Shown here piece after piece: positions 14,871 to 22,602 of a DNA stretch of 46,787 nucleotides. How positions within the stretch are numbered: the first letter of the stretch is position 1; each line of letters opens with the position of its first letter. The translations under genes and the position numbers were made by a program. Source of the stretch: Candidatus Faeciplasma pullistercoris (GTDB taxonomy: Bacteria; Bacillota; Clostridia; Oscillospirales; Ruminococcaceae); the NCBI GenBank assembly GCA_018715525.1, contig DVLL01000014.1, positions 1 through 46,787 on the forward strand. Direction: 5' to 3'. Under the pieces are notes generated by a model. The model saw nothing but the letters and a program-made list of their open reading frames with translations, searched no databases and was not told the DNA's origin.

Positions 14871-15965
14871 ATGAAGCTTGGAATGGTCGGACTTCCAAAC
14901 GTCGGAAAGAGCACTCTTTTTAACGCTCTGACCAACGCGGGGGCTGAGTCCGCTAATTATCCTTTTTGCACAATAGAGCCTAATGTGGGAGTGGTTTCTG
15001 TCCCGGACGAGAGGCTTGAAAAGCTCGCGCAGATGTATAATCCGACAAAGTTCACTCCTGCGACACTCGAGTTTGTTGATATAGCAGGTCTTGTAAAGGG
15101 CGCGTCAAAGGGAGAGGGGCTTGGAAATAAGTTTCTTGCGAATATTCGGGAGTGCGACGCGATAATCCACGTTGTAAGGTGCTTTGAGTCTGATGATATA
15201 ATCCATGTAGAGGGCTCGGTTGACCCCGCAAGGGATATCGAGACTATTGACCTTGAGCTTATTCTTGCAGACTTGGAAGTACTTGAGAGAAGACTCGACA
15301 AGGCGAAAAAGATGATCAAGGGCGACAAGAAATATCAGTCGGATGTTGATATGACAGAGGCGCTTATTCAGCATCTGTCCGACGGAAAGCCGGCAAGAAG
15401 CTATCCGTTTACCGATGAAGAGCGCGAAATGATAAAATCAACTCCGCTTTTGTCCCAAAAGCCTGTAATATACGCTGCGAACCTCAGCGATGATGATTTT
15501 CGCAATAACCTTGACACCAACAAGCACTACGCGGCAGTCAAAAAAATAGCGGCTGAGGAGCAGTCGGCAGTCCTTCCAATATGCGCTCAGATAGAAGCGG
15601 AGCTTTCGGATATGTCCGAGGAGGACAAAAAAATGTTCCTTGAGGACTTGGGTCTTGAGGTTTCCGGACTCAACAGAGTGATCAAGGAGGGCTACGCGCT
15701 TCTTGGACTTATATCCTTCCTCACAGCGGGAAAGGATGAGTGCAGAGCGTGGACTATCAAAAAGGGAACAAAGGCTCCGCAGGCGGCAGGTAAGATACAC
15801 ACCGACTTTGAGCGAGGCTTCATAAGAGCGGAGGTAGTTGCGTTTTCGGACCTCGAGGCGTGCGGCTCAATGGCTGCTGCAAGGGAAAAGGGTCTTGTCC
15901 GCTCCGAGGGAAAAGAGTATGTGATGTGCGACGGAGACGTAGTTCTCTTCAGATTCAACGTATAA
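14871..15965 (+). CDS. ychF: OBG-type ATPase/GTPase YchF
   Basis: A 364-residue YchF/OLA1 protein. P-loop GLPNVGKSTLFNAL, switch region EPNVGVV, DIAGLVKGASKGEGLGNKFL (G3 with the YchF insert), a helical domain in the middle, and the C-terminal TGS domain with the E-C-R-A-W-T-I-K-K-G-T-K-A-P stretch and GKIHTDFERGFIRAEV. YchF binds ribosomes and prefers ATP over GTP; it influences stress responses. Operon mates are trpS and the small membrane gene. Confidence 0.96.
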   Translation: MKLGMVGLPNVGKSTLFNALTNAGAESANYPFCTIEPNVGVVSVPDERLEKLAQMYNPTKFTPATLEFVDIAGLVKGASKGEGLGNKFLANIRECDAIIHVVRCFESDDIIHVEGSVDPARDIETIDLELILADLEVLERRLDKAKKMIKGDKKYQSDVDMTEALIQHLSDGKPARSYPFTDEEREMIKSTPLLSQKPVIYAANLSDDDFRNNLDTNKHYAAVKKIAAEEQSAVLPICAQIEAELSDMSEEDKKMFLEDLGLEVSGLNRVIKEGYALLGLISFLTAGKDECRAWTIKKGTKAPQAAGKIHTDFERGFIRAEVVAFSDLEACGSMAAAREKGLVRSEGKEYVMCDGDVVLFRFNV

Positions 15966-15997
15966 GCGGCGGCTAAACAAATTAAACGCAATAGATA

Positions 15998-16038
15998 TGC
16001 GCCTTCAAAAGCATGGAAGCTTTGTAGGCGCATTTTTT
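15998..16038 (+). terminator. terminator of the trpS-ychF unit
   Basis: TGCGCCT (15998-16004) pairs with AGGCGCA (16026-16032) with further inner pairing, followed by six T. Confidence 0.88.
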
Positions 16039-16048
16039 CATAAGAAAA

Positions 16049-16072
16049 CCGTCTTCGGAATTCCGAAGACGG
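16049..16072 (-). terminator. terminator of gap
   Basis: A perfect 24-nt palindrome, CCGTCTTCGGAA and its complement, is followed on the minus strand by TTTTCTT. It ends the leftward gap transcript. Confidence 0.8.
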
Positions 16073-16105
16073 TATGGTAATATACTTTGACAGAAGCTTT
16101 AAAAA

Positions 16106-17173
16106 TTAGAGCTCAGCGAAGTACTTGATGGTTCTTACCATCTGGCTGGTGTAGGAGTTCTCGTTGTCGTACCAAGAAACAACCTGTACCTGATAGAGGT
16201 CATCAGCGATCTTAGCAACCATTGTCTGAGTAGCATCGAAGAGTGAGCCATATCTCATTCCGATAACATCAGAAGAAACGATAAGATCCTCGTTGTAGCC
16301 GTAGGACTCGGAAGCGGCAGCCTTCATAGCGGCGTTGATGCCCTCCTTGGTTATATCCTTGCCCTTAACAACAGCGGTAAGGATAGTGGTGGAACCGGTA
16401 GGAACGGGAACTCTCTGAGCAGAACCGATGAGCTTGCCGTTGAGCTCGGGAATTACAAGTCCGATAGCCTTAGCAGCGCCGGTGGAGTTAGGAACGATGT
16501 TAGCAGCACCTGCTCTTGCACGACGAAGGTCGCCCTTGCGGTGAGGACCGTCAAGGATCATCTGGTCGCCGGTGTAAGCATGAATGGTGGACATGATACC
16601 GCTCTGGATAGGAGCATAGTCGTTAAGAGCCTTAGCCATAGGAGCGAGGCAGTTGGTGGTGCAGGAAGCAGCGGAAATGATGGTGTCATCCTTAGTAAGG
16701 GTCTTCTCATTAACGCTGTAAACGATAGTAGGAAGATCATTTCCTGCGGGAGCGGAAATAACAACCTTCTTAGCGCCTGCGTCGATGTGAGCCTGGCTCT
16801 TAGCCTTGGAGCAATAGAAGCCGGTGCACTCAAGAACTACATCAACACCGAGCTCTCCCCAGGGAAGATCAGCAGCGTTGGGCTTAGCGTAAATTGTGAT
16901 CTCCTTGCCGTCAACGATGATGGCGCCGGGAGTAACAACAGTCTTGCCATCCTCTGCATATACAGCGGGCTTGCAGTCTACGGTGTGCTTGTTCTCGCCG
17001 ATCTTTCCGCAGTAGCCGCCCTGAGCGGTATCATACTTGAGAAGGTGAGCGAGCATCTCAGGCTTAGTAAGGTCGTTGATTGCTACTACCTCGTAGCCAT
17101 CAGCGTCGAACATCTGTCTGAAAGCAAGACGACCGATTCTGCCGAAACCATTAATTGCAACTTTTACTGACAT
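16106..17173 (-). CDS. gap: glyceraldehyde-3-phosphate dehydrogenase
   Basis: A 355-residue enzyme. The start is [15 protein letters not shown] because GGAGG lies 8 nt before this ATG, not the in-frame ATG at 17188. NAD site GFGRIGR, catalytic Cys171 in SAASCTTNC, and [13 protein letters not shown] close to the C-terminus. At 355 residues it is slightly longer than the usual 330-340, with an insertion near residues 70-82 (AEDGKTVV). It carries out the NAD-dependent oxidation of glyceraldehyde 3-phosphate in glycolysis. It is transcribed alone, leftward. Confidence 0.98.
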   Translation of the reverse strand: MSVKVAINGFGRIGRLAFRQMFDADGYEVVAINDLTKPEMLAHLLKYDTAQGGYCGKIGENKHTVDCKPAVYAEDGKTVVTPGAIIVDGKEITIYAKPNAADLPWGELGVDVVLECTGFYCSKAKSQAHIDAGAKKVVISAPAGNDLPTIVYSVNEKTLTKDDTIISAASCTTNCLAPMAKALNDYAPIQSGIMSTIHAYTGDQMILDGPHRKGDLRRARAGAANIVPNSTGAAKAIGLVIPELNGKLIGSAQRVPVPTGSTTILTAVVKGKDITKEGINAAMKAAASESYGYNEDLIVSSDVIGMRYGSLFDATQTMVAKIADDLYQVQVVSWYDNENSYTSQMVRTIKYFAEL

Positions 17174-17208
17174 TTCAAAAACCTCCATAAGTTTTTAATG
17201 TACTTATT

Positions 17209-17237
17209 ATTCTACACTATCCTGCTATTATTTGCAA
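17209..17237 (-). promoter_or_regulatory. promoter of gap
   Basis: On the minus strand, TTGCAA (17237-17232), a 17-nt spacer and TAGAAT (17214-17209). Confidence 0.65.
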
Positions 17238-17397
17238 GTACTTTGTACAAAAAAGTACCGGCTCAGCCTCAGCAAGCGTAGATACGGGTAAATAATAGCT
17301 TGTGTCTCGAAGAAAGAATGATAAAATGACGGTATTTTTTAAAGTCCGGTAAGGCATGATTTGTTGCAAGTATCTCCGTTGATTTTTCTTTGTAATT

Positions 17398-17441
17398 TTA
17401 TGTGATTTTATCACAGAAAAAACATTTTGACGTGGTATAAT
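17398..17441 (+). promoter_or_regulatory. CRP/FNR-type box with promoter of the trxA operon
   Basis: TTATGTGATT, TTA, TCACAGAA runs from 17398 to 17418 and contains TGTGA-N5-TCACA (17401-17415), with a 6-bp palindrome TGTGAT/ATCACA. TATAAT lies at 17436-17441. The -35 position has only ACAGAA, and the palindrome centre is about 40 nt before the expected start point. That is the class II activation geometry of CRP/FNR proteins. Confidence 0.8.
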
Positions 17442-17500
17442 AGGCTTGCAGCTAAGAGATGAAGGGCTGCAACCAAAATTAATCCAAGGAGGACTTAAAA

Positions 17501-17806
17501 ATGTCTGTAATCAATATCACTAAGGAAAACTTTAATACTGAGGTGCTCGGCTCTGATAAGCCCGTTCTTATCGACTTCTGGGCAAGCTGGTGCGGTCCAT
17601 GCAGAATGGTAAGCCCTATCGTAGACGAAATTGCTCAGGAGAGAACGGATATCAAGGTAGGAAAGGTAAATGTCGACGAGCAGTCCGAGCTCGCCGCGCA
17701 GTTCGGAGTAATGAGCATTCCTACTCTTGTAGTAATGAAGGACGGAAAGGTTGTCAACCGTTCTGTCGGCGCAAGACCTAAGAGGGACATTCTTTCCCTT
17801 CTGTAA
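17501..17806 (+). CDS. trxA: thioredoxin
   Basis: A 101-residue thioredoxin with the active site FWASWCGPCRM, GKVNVDEQ, cis-proline MSIPTLVVMKDG. It is about 5-8 residues short at the C-terminus compared with E. coli TrxA. AGGAGG lies before the ATG. It is first in an operon with a rhodanese and coenzyme A disulfide reductase, under a CRP/FNR-type box, so this thioredoxin probably serves a stress or sulfur role beyond housekeeping. Confidence 0.96.
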   Translation: MSVINITKENFNTEVLGSDKPVLIDFWASWCGPCRMVSPIVDEIAQERTDIKVGKVNVDEQSELAAQFGVMSIPTLVVMKDGKVVNRSVGARPKRDILSLL

Positions 17807-17818
17807 GGAGCTGATTAG

Positions 17819-18139
17819 ATGGGATTCTTCGATTTTCTCAAGCCCGCAGACATAAACGCAGGTGTGGAAAAATTTAAATCCACCGGAGGCGCTGTGCTTT
17901 TAGATGTGCGCACTCCGGCGGAGTACAAAAGCGGTCATATACCGGGAAGCAGAAATTTCCCGCTTGACTCTATAGAGACTCTTCCGCGAGTCATAGCTGA
18001 CAAGAACATACCTATATTCGTCCATTGCTTCAGCGGGGCGAGGAGCGGACAGGCAGCTTCAGCAATGAGGAGAATGGGCTACACCAATGTGACCAACATA
18101 GGCGGCATATCAGGATACCGCGGAAAGGTGGTAAAATAA
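17819..18139 (+). CDS. single-domain rhodanese
   Basis: A 106-residue rhodanese-like protein: LLDVRTPAEYKSGHIPGSRNF (CH2A-like), then HCFSGARSGQA with the active-site Cys in a six-residue loop, then GGISGYRGK. The six-residue Cys loop is typical of sulfurtransferases rather than phosphatases. AAGGAG lies before the ATG and it starts 12 nt after trxA. It probably carries persulfide to or from partners; the oxidoreductase gene 2 nt downstream carries its own rhodanese domain. Confidence 0.93.
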   Translation: MGFFDFLKPADINAGVEKFKSTGGAVLLDVRTPAEYKSGHIPGSRNFPLDSIETLPRVIADKNIPIFVHCFSGARSGQAASAMRRMGYTNVTNIGGISGYRGKVVK

Positions 18140-18140
18140 G

Positions 18141-19835
18141 ATGAAGATTGTCATCGTGGGAGGAGTCGCCGGCGGAGCTACAGCGGCCGCGAGACTTCGC
18201 AGACTTGACGAGAATGCCGAGATAATCGTATTTGAGCGCTCCGGCTTTGTGTCATACGCCAACTGCGGTCTTCCTTACTACATTGGAGGAGTGATTGAGA
18301 AAAAAGAAGAGCTCACCTTACAAACGCCGGAAAGCTTTAGAAGGCGTTTCAATGTTGATATGCGCGTCAGGCATGAGGTCACTAAGATAAATCCTGAAAG
18401 GAAAACGGTTTATGTCACTAACCTCGTCACCGGTGAAAGCTTTGAGGAAAGCTATGATAAGCTTATCCTGTCTCCGGGAGCTCGTCCGGTCAGACCTGAT
18501 TTTCCGGGAATAGAGTCTGATAAAATTTTCACGCTTCGCACGGTAGAGGACACATACAAGATAAAGGATTATATCAACGCGAATAAGCCTTCTTCCGCCG
18601 TTGTAGTAGGCGGAGGCTTCATAGGAATTGAAGCGGCGGAAAACCTTAAGGGGCTTGGAGTAGACGTAACATTAGTAGAGGCTATGAACCAGCTTATGGC
18701 TCCGTTTGACTATGACATTGCGGCGTTTATCCATGCCGAGGTGAGAAGAAAGGGCGTAAACCTCGTCTTAGGCAGAAAGCTTCAGGGCTTTAAGCCTGAC
18801 GGAGAGTCGCTGGAAGTAAGCATCGAGGACGGCTTGGGCATAAAAGCCGACATGGTTATTTTAGCGATGGGAGTTTCGCCTGATACCGCCATTGCAAAGG
18901 ACGCGGGGCTCAAGCTTGGAATCAAGGGAAGCATTGTCGTAAACGAGCATATGCAGACCTCAGATCCTGATATTTACGCAGTAGGCGACGCTGTTCAAAT
19001 CAAAAACTTTGTAACCGGAAAAGACGCTCTTATTTCGCTCGCAGGACCCGCCAATAAGCAGGGAAGAGTGGCTGCGGACAATATCTGCGGACTCAATAGC
19101 AGCTATAACGGCGGGCAGGGAAGCTCTGTGATAAAGATTTTCAGCCTTACCGCCGCATCGACAGGAATAAACGAGCGCACAGCAAAAAGCCTCGGCATCG
19201 AGTGCGACAAGGTGATTCTTTCGCCGTCCAGCCACGCGGGCTATTACCCTGGCGGAAAGGTGATGACTCTAAAGCTTGTCTTTGAGAAGGGCAGCTATAG
19301 AATCTTAGGCGCGCAGATAGCCGGCTATGACGGGGTGGACAAGAGAATAGATGTCCTTGCCACGGCGATAAGGGCGGGAATGAAGGCGTATGAGCTTGTC
19401 GAGCTCGACCTTGCGTACGCACCGCCGTATTCCTCGGCAAAGGACCCGGTAAACATGGCTGGATTCATGGCTGAGAACATCAAAAACGGGATTGTGAAGC
19501 AGTGGTACTATGAGGACGTTGACTCGTTGCCTATGGACGGCAGCGTAACGCTTCTCGACGTAAGAACTCACTCTGAGTATGCGCGCGGTCATATCGAAGG
19601 CTTTATAAATATTCCTGTTGACAGCTTAAGAGAGCGAATATCCGAGCTTGACAGTTCCAAGCCGGTATACGTTATCTGTCAAAGCGGCGTAAGAAGCTAT
19701 ATTGCGACGAGGATACTTATGGGACGTGGCTTTGAGTCATACAATTTTGCCGGAGGCTTCCGCTTCTACGACGCTGTAAGAAACGACAAGGCGCTTGCGG
19801 AGCGTTCTACGCTTTGCGGAATGGACGCAAACTAA
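18141..19835 (+). CDS. coenzyme A disulfide reductase with C-terminal rhodanese domain (CoADR-Rhd)
   Basis: A 564-residue flavoprotein. N-terminal FAD site VIVGGVAGGATAAARLR and the single catalytic cysteine in SYANCGLPYYIGG (Cys42), the CoADR signature. NAD(P)H site AVVVGGGFIGIEAAENL, FAD site DIYAVGDAVQI. From about residue 465 a rhodanese domain follows, with DVRTHSEYARGHIEGFINIP and the Cys513 loop CQSGVRS. Such fusions reduce CoA disulfide, persulfide or polysulfide with NAD(P)H. It is cytoplasmic and the last gene of the trxA operon, so thioredoxin, rhodanese and CoADR-Rhd form a sulfane-sulfur relay. Confidence 0.94.
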   Translation: MKIVIVGGVAGGATAAARLRRLDENAEIIVFERSGFVSYANCGLPYYIGGVIEKKEELTLQTPESFRRRFNVDMRVRHEVTKINPERKTVYVTNLVTGESFEESYDKLILSPGARPVRPDFPGIESDKIFTLRTVEDTYKIKDYINANKPSSAVVVGGGFIGIEAAENLKGLGVDVTLVEAMNQLMAPFDYDIAAFIHAEVRRKGVNLVLGRKLQGFKPDGESLEVSIEDGLGIKADMVILAMGVSPDTAIAKDAGLKLGIKGSIVVNEHMQTSDPDIYAVGDAVQIKNFVTGKDALISLAGPANKQGRVAADNICGLNSSYNGGQGSSVIKIFSLTAASTGINERTAKSLGIECDKVILSPSSHAGYYPGGKVMTLKLVFEKGSYRILGAQIAGYDGVDKRIDVLATAIRAGMKAYELVELDLAYAPPYSSAKDPVNMAGFMAENIKNGIVKQWYYEDVDSLPMDGSVTLLDVRTHSEYARGHIEGFINIPVDSLRERISELDSSKPVYVICQSGVRSYIATRILMGRGFESYNFAGGFRFYDAVRNDKALAERSTLCGMDAN

Positions 19836-19837
19836 AA

Positions 19838-19860
19838 GCCGGACACAGGATTCGTCCGGC
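19838..19860 (-). terminator. hairpin between convergent genes
   Basis: GCCGGAC (19838-19844) pairs with GTCCGGC (19854-19860). On the minus strand it is followed by TTTT, so it mainly ends the regulator transcript; it may also act for CoADR. Confidence 0.7.
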
Positions 19861-19880
19861 GCATGTAAAAATAAAATTGT

Positions 19881-20540
19881 CTATTCGTCTGCAAGGCTTT
19901 CAAGCTTACGCTTGTCGGTTATTTCTATCATTCCTCGCGAGAGCTTGACTACGCCTTCGTTTTGGAAGTATTTGAGCATTCTTGTAACTACCTCGCGGGG
20001 GCTGCCGAGGTGCTTTCCGATAGTCTCGTGAGTGATTTTAAGGGTGTCGTTTTCCTCTGTCAGGGCTTCGCTGAGTAAAAAGTTCGCCAGTCGCTTGTCA
20101 AAGCTCTGCCACATGATCTGGTCTATCAGCCACATTACATCGGTAAACCTGCTCGCCATGATTTCGTTTGTGTAGTTTGCAAGCGGCGCCGACTCCTGCA
20201 TCACGCTTTTGTATACCTCTGACGGTATGATTATCACCTCGGTGTCCTTTTCCGCCTCGATAGTGATATCGAATCTTATGCTGTTCATGATGCAGGATGC
20301 GGACAGGAGGCAGATATCTCTTTCAAACAGGGAGTAGATTGTTATTTCCCTGCCGTCGGAGGAGAGTATATATGCCCTGAGTTTACCTGACAGAATCAAA
20401 AATAGGCCTGTGCAGTCATTCGAGCCGTTGTGCAAAATCTCGCCCTTGCGGAATTTTTTTGTGGTGCAGCAGGACTGAAGCCTGTGCCGGTGCTCATCGG
20501 ACAATTTGTTCCAAACAGAAAGATATTCAAGGTAGTTCAA
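19881..20540 (-). CDS. CRP/FNR family transcriptional regulator
   Basis: A 219-residue protein: cyclic-nucleotide-binding-type beta barrel (residues about 25-120), a dimer helix, and a winged helix-turn-helix with KITHETIGKHLGSPREVVTR. The start is taken as the TTG at 20540: the longer frame's ATG at 20603 lies under the -35 box of the promoter at 20574-20603. The recognition helix reads S-P-R-E-V-V-T-R, so Arg182, Glu183 and Arg187 match Arg180, Glu181 and Arg185 of E. coli CRP, which read TGTGA half-sites. FNR-type N-terminal iron-sulfur cysteines are absent, but a Cys-Cys pair (24-25) and Cys43, 77 and 83 exist, which could allow redox sensing. Predicted to control the two TGTGA-type promoters in this island. 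Confidence 0.9.
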   Translation of the reverse strand: MNYLEYLSVWNKLSDEHRHRLQSCCTTKKFRKGEILHNGSNDCTGLFLILSGKLRAYILSSDGREITIYSLFERDICLLSASCIMNSIRFDITIEAEKDTEVIIIPSEVYKSVMQESAPLANYTNEIMASRFTDVMWLIDQIMWQSFDKRLANFLLSEALTEENDTLKITHETIGKHLGSPREVVTRMLKYFQNEGVVKLSRGMIEITDKRKLESLADE

Positions 20541-20573
20541 GCAGACACCCGCCTTTTTATTAAATACAATGCA

Positions 20574-20670
20574 AGTATACCACGCGTTCGGCAACGATGT
20601 CAAATCATCAAAAAAGTTTTATGTTCAACAAAAAAGTACGATTGACATCGATTGGCATGAATGATATCAT
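20574..20670. promoter_or_regulatory. divergent promoters with mirrored -35 elements
   Basis: Minus strand: TTGACA (20603-20598), 18-nt spacer, TATACT (20579-20574) for the regulator gene. Plus strand: TTGACA (20642-20647), 17-nt spacer, TATCAT (20665-20670) for the NifX-like gene. Both -35 boxes lie in the same 9-mer TTGACATCG, arranged as an inverted pair 38 nt apart, and the following bases are also similar. A shared operator is plausible. Confidence 0.75.
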
Positions 20671-20748
20671 AGCTGTGTAACATAGATTTTTTATTTAACG
20701 GCGATATTGATATATTAGCCGCTTTCAAGGCTATAAGGAGAAGTTATT

Positions 20749-21174
20749 ATGAGAATAGCTGTTGCGTATGATAACGGAGAAATTTTTCAGCATTTCGGCA
20801 GGACCGAGCAGTTCAAGGTGTATGATATCGAAGACGGAAAGGTCACGTCAAGCAAAATAGTCGGAACAGACGGTCAGGGACACGGCGCTCTTGCCGGAGT
20901 TTTGGGTACGATCGGCGCTGATGTGCTAATATGCGGTGGAATCGGCGCGGGAGCGCAGAACGCCGTATCTATGGCGGGAGTGAAGCTGTACGGCGGAGTG
21001 ACAGGCAGCGCGGACGAGGCGGTCAGCGCGTATTTAAGCGGCAGTCTTGATTTTGACCCGAATGTTATGTGTGACCATCATCACCATGATGAAGGTAATA
21101 GCTGCGGCTCTCATGGCTGCGGCTCTCATGGCTGCGGCGAACACACCTGCGGCTCGCACGGCTGCGGACACTGA
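20749..21174 (+). CDS. NifX/NifB-type metal-cofactor-binding protein with Cys/His-rich tail
   Basis: A 141-residue protein. Residues 1-105 are the dinitrogenase iron-molybdenum cofactor biosynthesis fold: MRIAVAYDNGEIFQHFGRTE, FKVYDI, then GHGALAGVLGTIGADVLICG, GIGAGAQNAV. The tail (about 108-141) contains CDHHHHDEG, then repeated CGSHGCG units, giving about 9 Cys and 9 His in 34 residues, a probable metal-binding arm. No nif genes are present, so it more likely handles iron-sulfur or other metals for the redox proteins downstream. An 89-nt gap with a hairpin separates it from the next gene. Confidence 0.85.
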   Translation: MRIAVAYDNGEIFQHFGRTEQFKVYDIEDGKVTSSKIVGTDGQGHGALAGVLGTIGADVLICGGIGAGAQNAVSMAGVKLYGGVTGSADEAVSAYLSGSLDFDPNVMCDHHHHDEGNSCGSHGCGSHGCGEHTCGSHGCGH

Positions 21175-21196
21175 CGAGAGGGCTGGAATGATTTTT

Positions 21197-21228
21197 ACAG
21201 ACCGGGTCTTGGCGTTCGCCGGGTCTGT
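21197..21228 (+). terminator. hairpin after the NifX-like gene
   Basis: ACAGACC (21197-21203) pairs with GGTCTGT (21222-21228). No good T-run follows (GATTAAAAAATAG), so it may reduce rather than end transcription. Confidence 0.4.
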
Positions 21229-21263
21229 GATTAAAAAATAGCGTTTTAAGGAGGCGGTAGAAA

Positions 21264-21911
21264 ATGAAGACAAAAAAATATGTGTGCACCATTTGCGGCT
21301 ATGTCCACGAGGGCGAGCTTACGGATGATTTCACCTGTCCGATATGCGGAGCTGACAGAAGCGCGTTTGTACCAGTTGAGGAGGAAAACGCTGCAGCCGC
21401 TCAGTCTGAAAAAACAGATGAATCTGAGAAGGGAACCCTTGCGGATGATGAATTAACTGAGCTTACTCCTATGGAGATGAGCATCATCTGCTCCAATCTT
21501 GCAAGGGGCTGTGAAAAGCAGTACATGCCGGAGCAGTCGAAAAGCTTCAAGCTCTTGGCTGACTTTTTCCGTTCTAAGGCGGGCAGCCCGGTAAGCGCGG
21601 ATATCGACAGGATAGCTGATCTTATCGAAAGCGATTTGTCAAAGGGATTTCCGGAGGCGTTTTCCGCCGCCAAAGAGGTAAATGATCGCGGCGCGCTCAG
21701 GAGCCTTGTGTGGAGCGAAAAGGTAACGAAAGTACTCAGCTCTCTGATACTCAGATACAAAACTCAGGGAGACAAGCTTCTTGAAAATACCGGAGTGTAT
21801 GTATGCTCTGTCTGCGGATTCGTTTTTATAGGAGATCGCCCGCCGGAAATATGTCCGGTATGCAAGGTGCCGGCGTGGAAGTTCGATAAAATTGAGGGGA
21901 GGAGCGCGTGA
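21264..21911 (+). CDS. double-rubredoxin-domain protein
   Basis: A 215-residue protein. Residues 6-36 form a short rubredoxin-like knuckle pair (CTICGYVHEG, then DFTCPICGADRSAF). A helical region of about 140 residues without obvious metal ligands follows (EMSIICSNLARGCEKQYM to RYKTQGDKLLENTG), with a second knuckle pair near the C-terminus (CSVCGFVFIG, then CPVCKVPAWKF). The spacing between the two CxxC pairs is that of the rubrerythrin C-terminal rubredoxin. Unlike rubrerythrin, I see no di-iron EX29-33EXXH pattern in the middle. It probably carries electrons between redox partners. AAGGAGG lies before the ATG. Confidence 0.8.
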   Translation: MKTKKYVCTICGYVHEGELTDDFTCPICGADRSAFVPVEEENAAAAQSEKTDESEKGTLADDELTELTPMEMSIICSNLARGCEKQYMPEQSKSFKLLADFFRSKAGSPVSADIDRIADLIESDLSKGFPEAFSAAKEVNDRGALRSLVWSEKVTKVLSSLILRYKTQGDKLLENTGVYVCSVCGFVFIGDRPPEICPVCKVPAWKFDKIEGRSA

Positions 21912-22528
21912 TGTCTAATCCTAAGTCAGGTTCAAAAAAGTACGCAGTCAGAAACCTAAGGCTTTGCACCAAGGACTGCCTTTGCCTGTATGTCTGCCCT
22001 ACAGGAGCAACAGACACAGAGAACAGCATCATAGATGTAGCTAAATGTATCGGCTGCGGTGATTGCGCAGACTCATGCCCCTCTGGTGCTATTACCATGA
22101 TGCCGTACGAACTGCCCGAGCAGCAGCCCAAGGACGATAAGGTTACCGACGCCAACCGCAGGCTTATTCTCAGTAAGGCGGAAGCCGAAAATTTGGCTTC
22201 GCAGATACCCGGGGCTTTGGGAAAGGCGATTGAGAGATCGTCAAGGCTTATGGCTGAGGATCTGTGCCGTGAGGCGGGATTTATGCTGCCTCAGAGCCGA
22301 AATGCCAAGGAATTTCTCAAAAAAATAAGAAGCTACCCCGGAGTTCCAAAGGAAGCGGTCGATTCGCTCTTGAACTCGATAGAATTTCACGAGGGCTCAT
22401 CTGCAAAGGAGACCGAGGAAAAGTGGAAGTGCTCGGTCTGCGGATATGTGCACACGGGAAAGCTTAGTGAATACTTTACCTGTCCGATATGCGGTCAGCC
22501 GCATACGGCATTTGAAAGGATTCAGTAA
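21911..22528 (+). CDS. ferredoxin (two 4Fe-4S sites) fused to a rubredoxin-like domain
   Basis: A 205-residue protein whose ATG overlaps the previous stop (TGATG). Residues about 18-60 form a double-cluster ferredoxin: LCTKDCLCLYVCPTGA, then KCIGCGDCADSCPSGAI. The second site is canonical (CxxCxxCxxxCP); the first has C-x3-C-x-C-x3-CP, so one Cys is shifted. A helical region of about 100 residues then leads to a rubredoxin knuckle pair (CSVCGYVHTG, then CPICGQPHTAF) almost identical in pattern to the N-terminal one in the previous protein. It is a likely electron donor for superoxide reductase, next in the row. Confidence 0.83.
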   Translation: MSNPKSGSKKYAVRNLRLCTKDCLCLYVCPTGATDTENSIIDVAKCIGCGDCADSCPSGAITMMPYELPEQQPKDDKVTDANRRLILSKAEAENLASQIPGALGKAIERSSRLMAEDLCREAGFMLPQSRNAKEFLKKIRSYPGVPKEAVDSLLNSIEFHEGSSAKETEEKWKCSVCGYVHTGKLSEYFTCPICGQPHTAFERIQ

Positions 22529-22568
22529 TAATTTTGATGGTCATGCGACAATTTTGCCGCTGTATCAA

Positions 22569-22574
22569 TATAAT
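22569..22574 (+). promoter_or_regulatory. possible -10 of the superoxide reductase promoter
   Basis: TATAAT stands 29 nt before the ATG. No good -35 hexamer is visible at 16-18 nt, so it may not be independent. Confidence 0.3.
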
Positions 22575-22602
22575 TTAAATTTTATTAAAGGAGACAAAAA
22601 TC

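Noticed and set aside
20749-21174. Evidence of nitrogen fixation genes
   Set aside because: The NifX-like fold is widespread in non-fixing anaerobes and no nifHDK or nifB-type radical SAM gene lies in the window.
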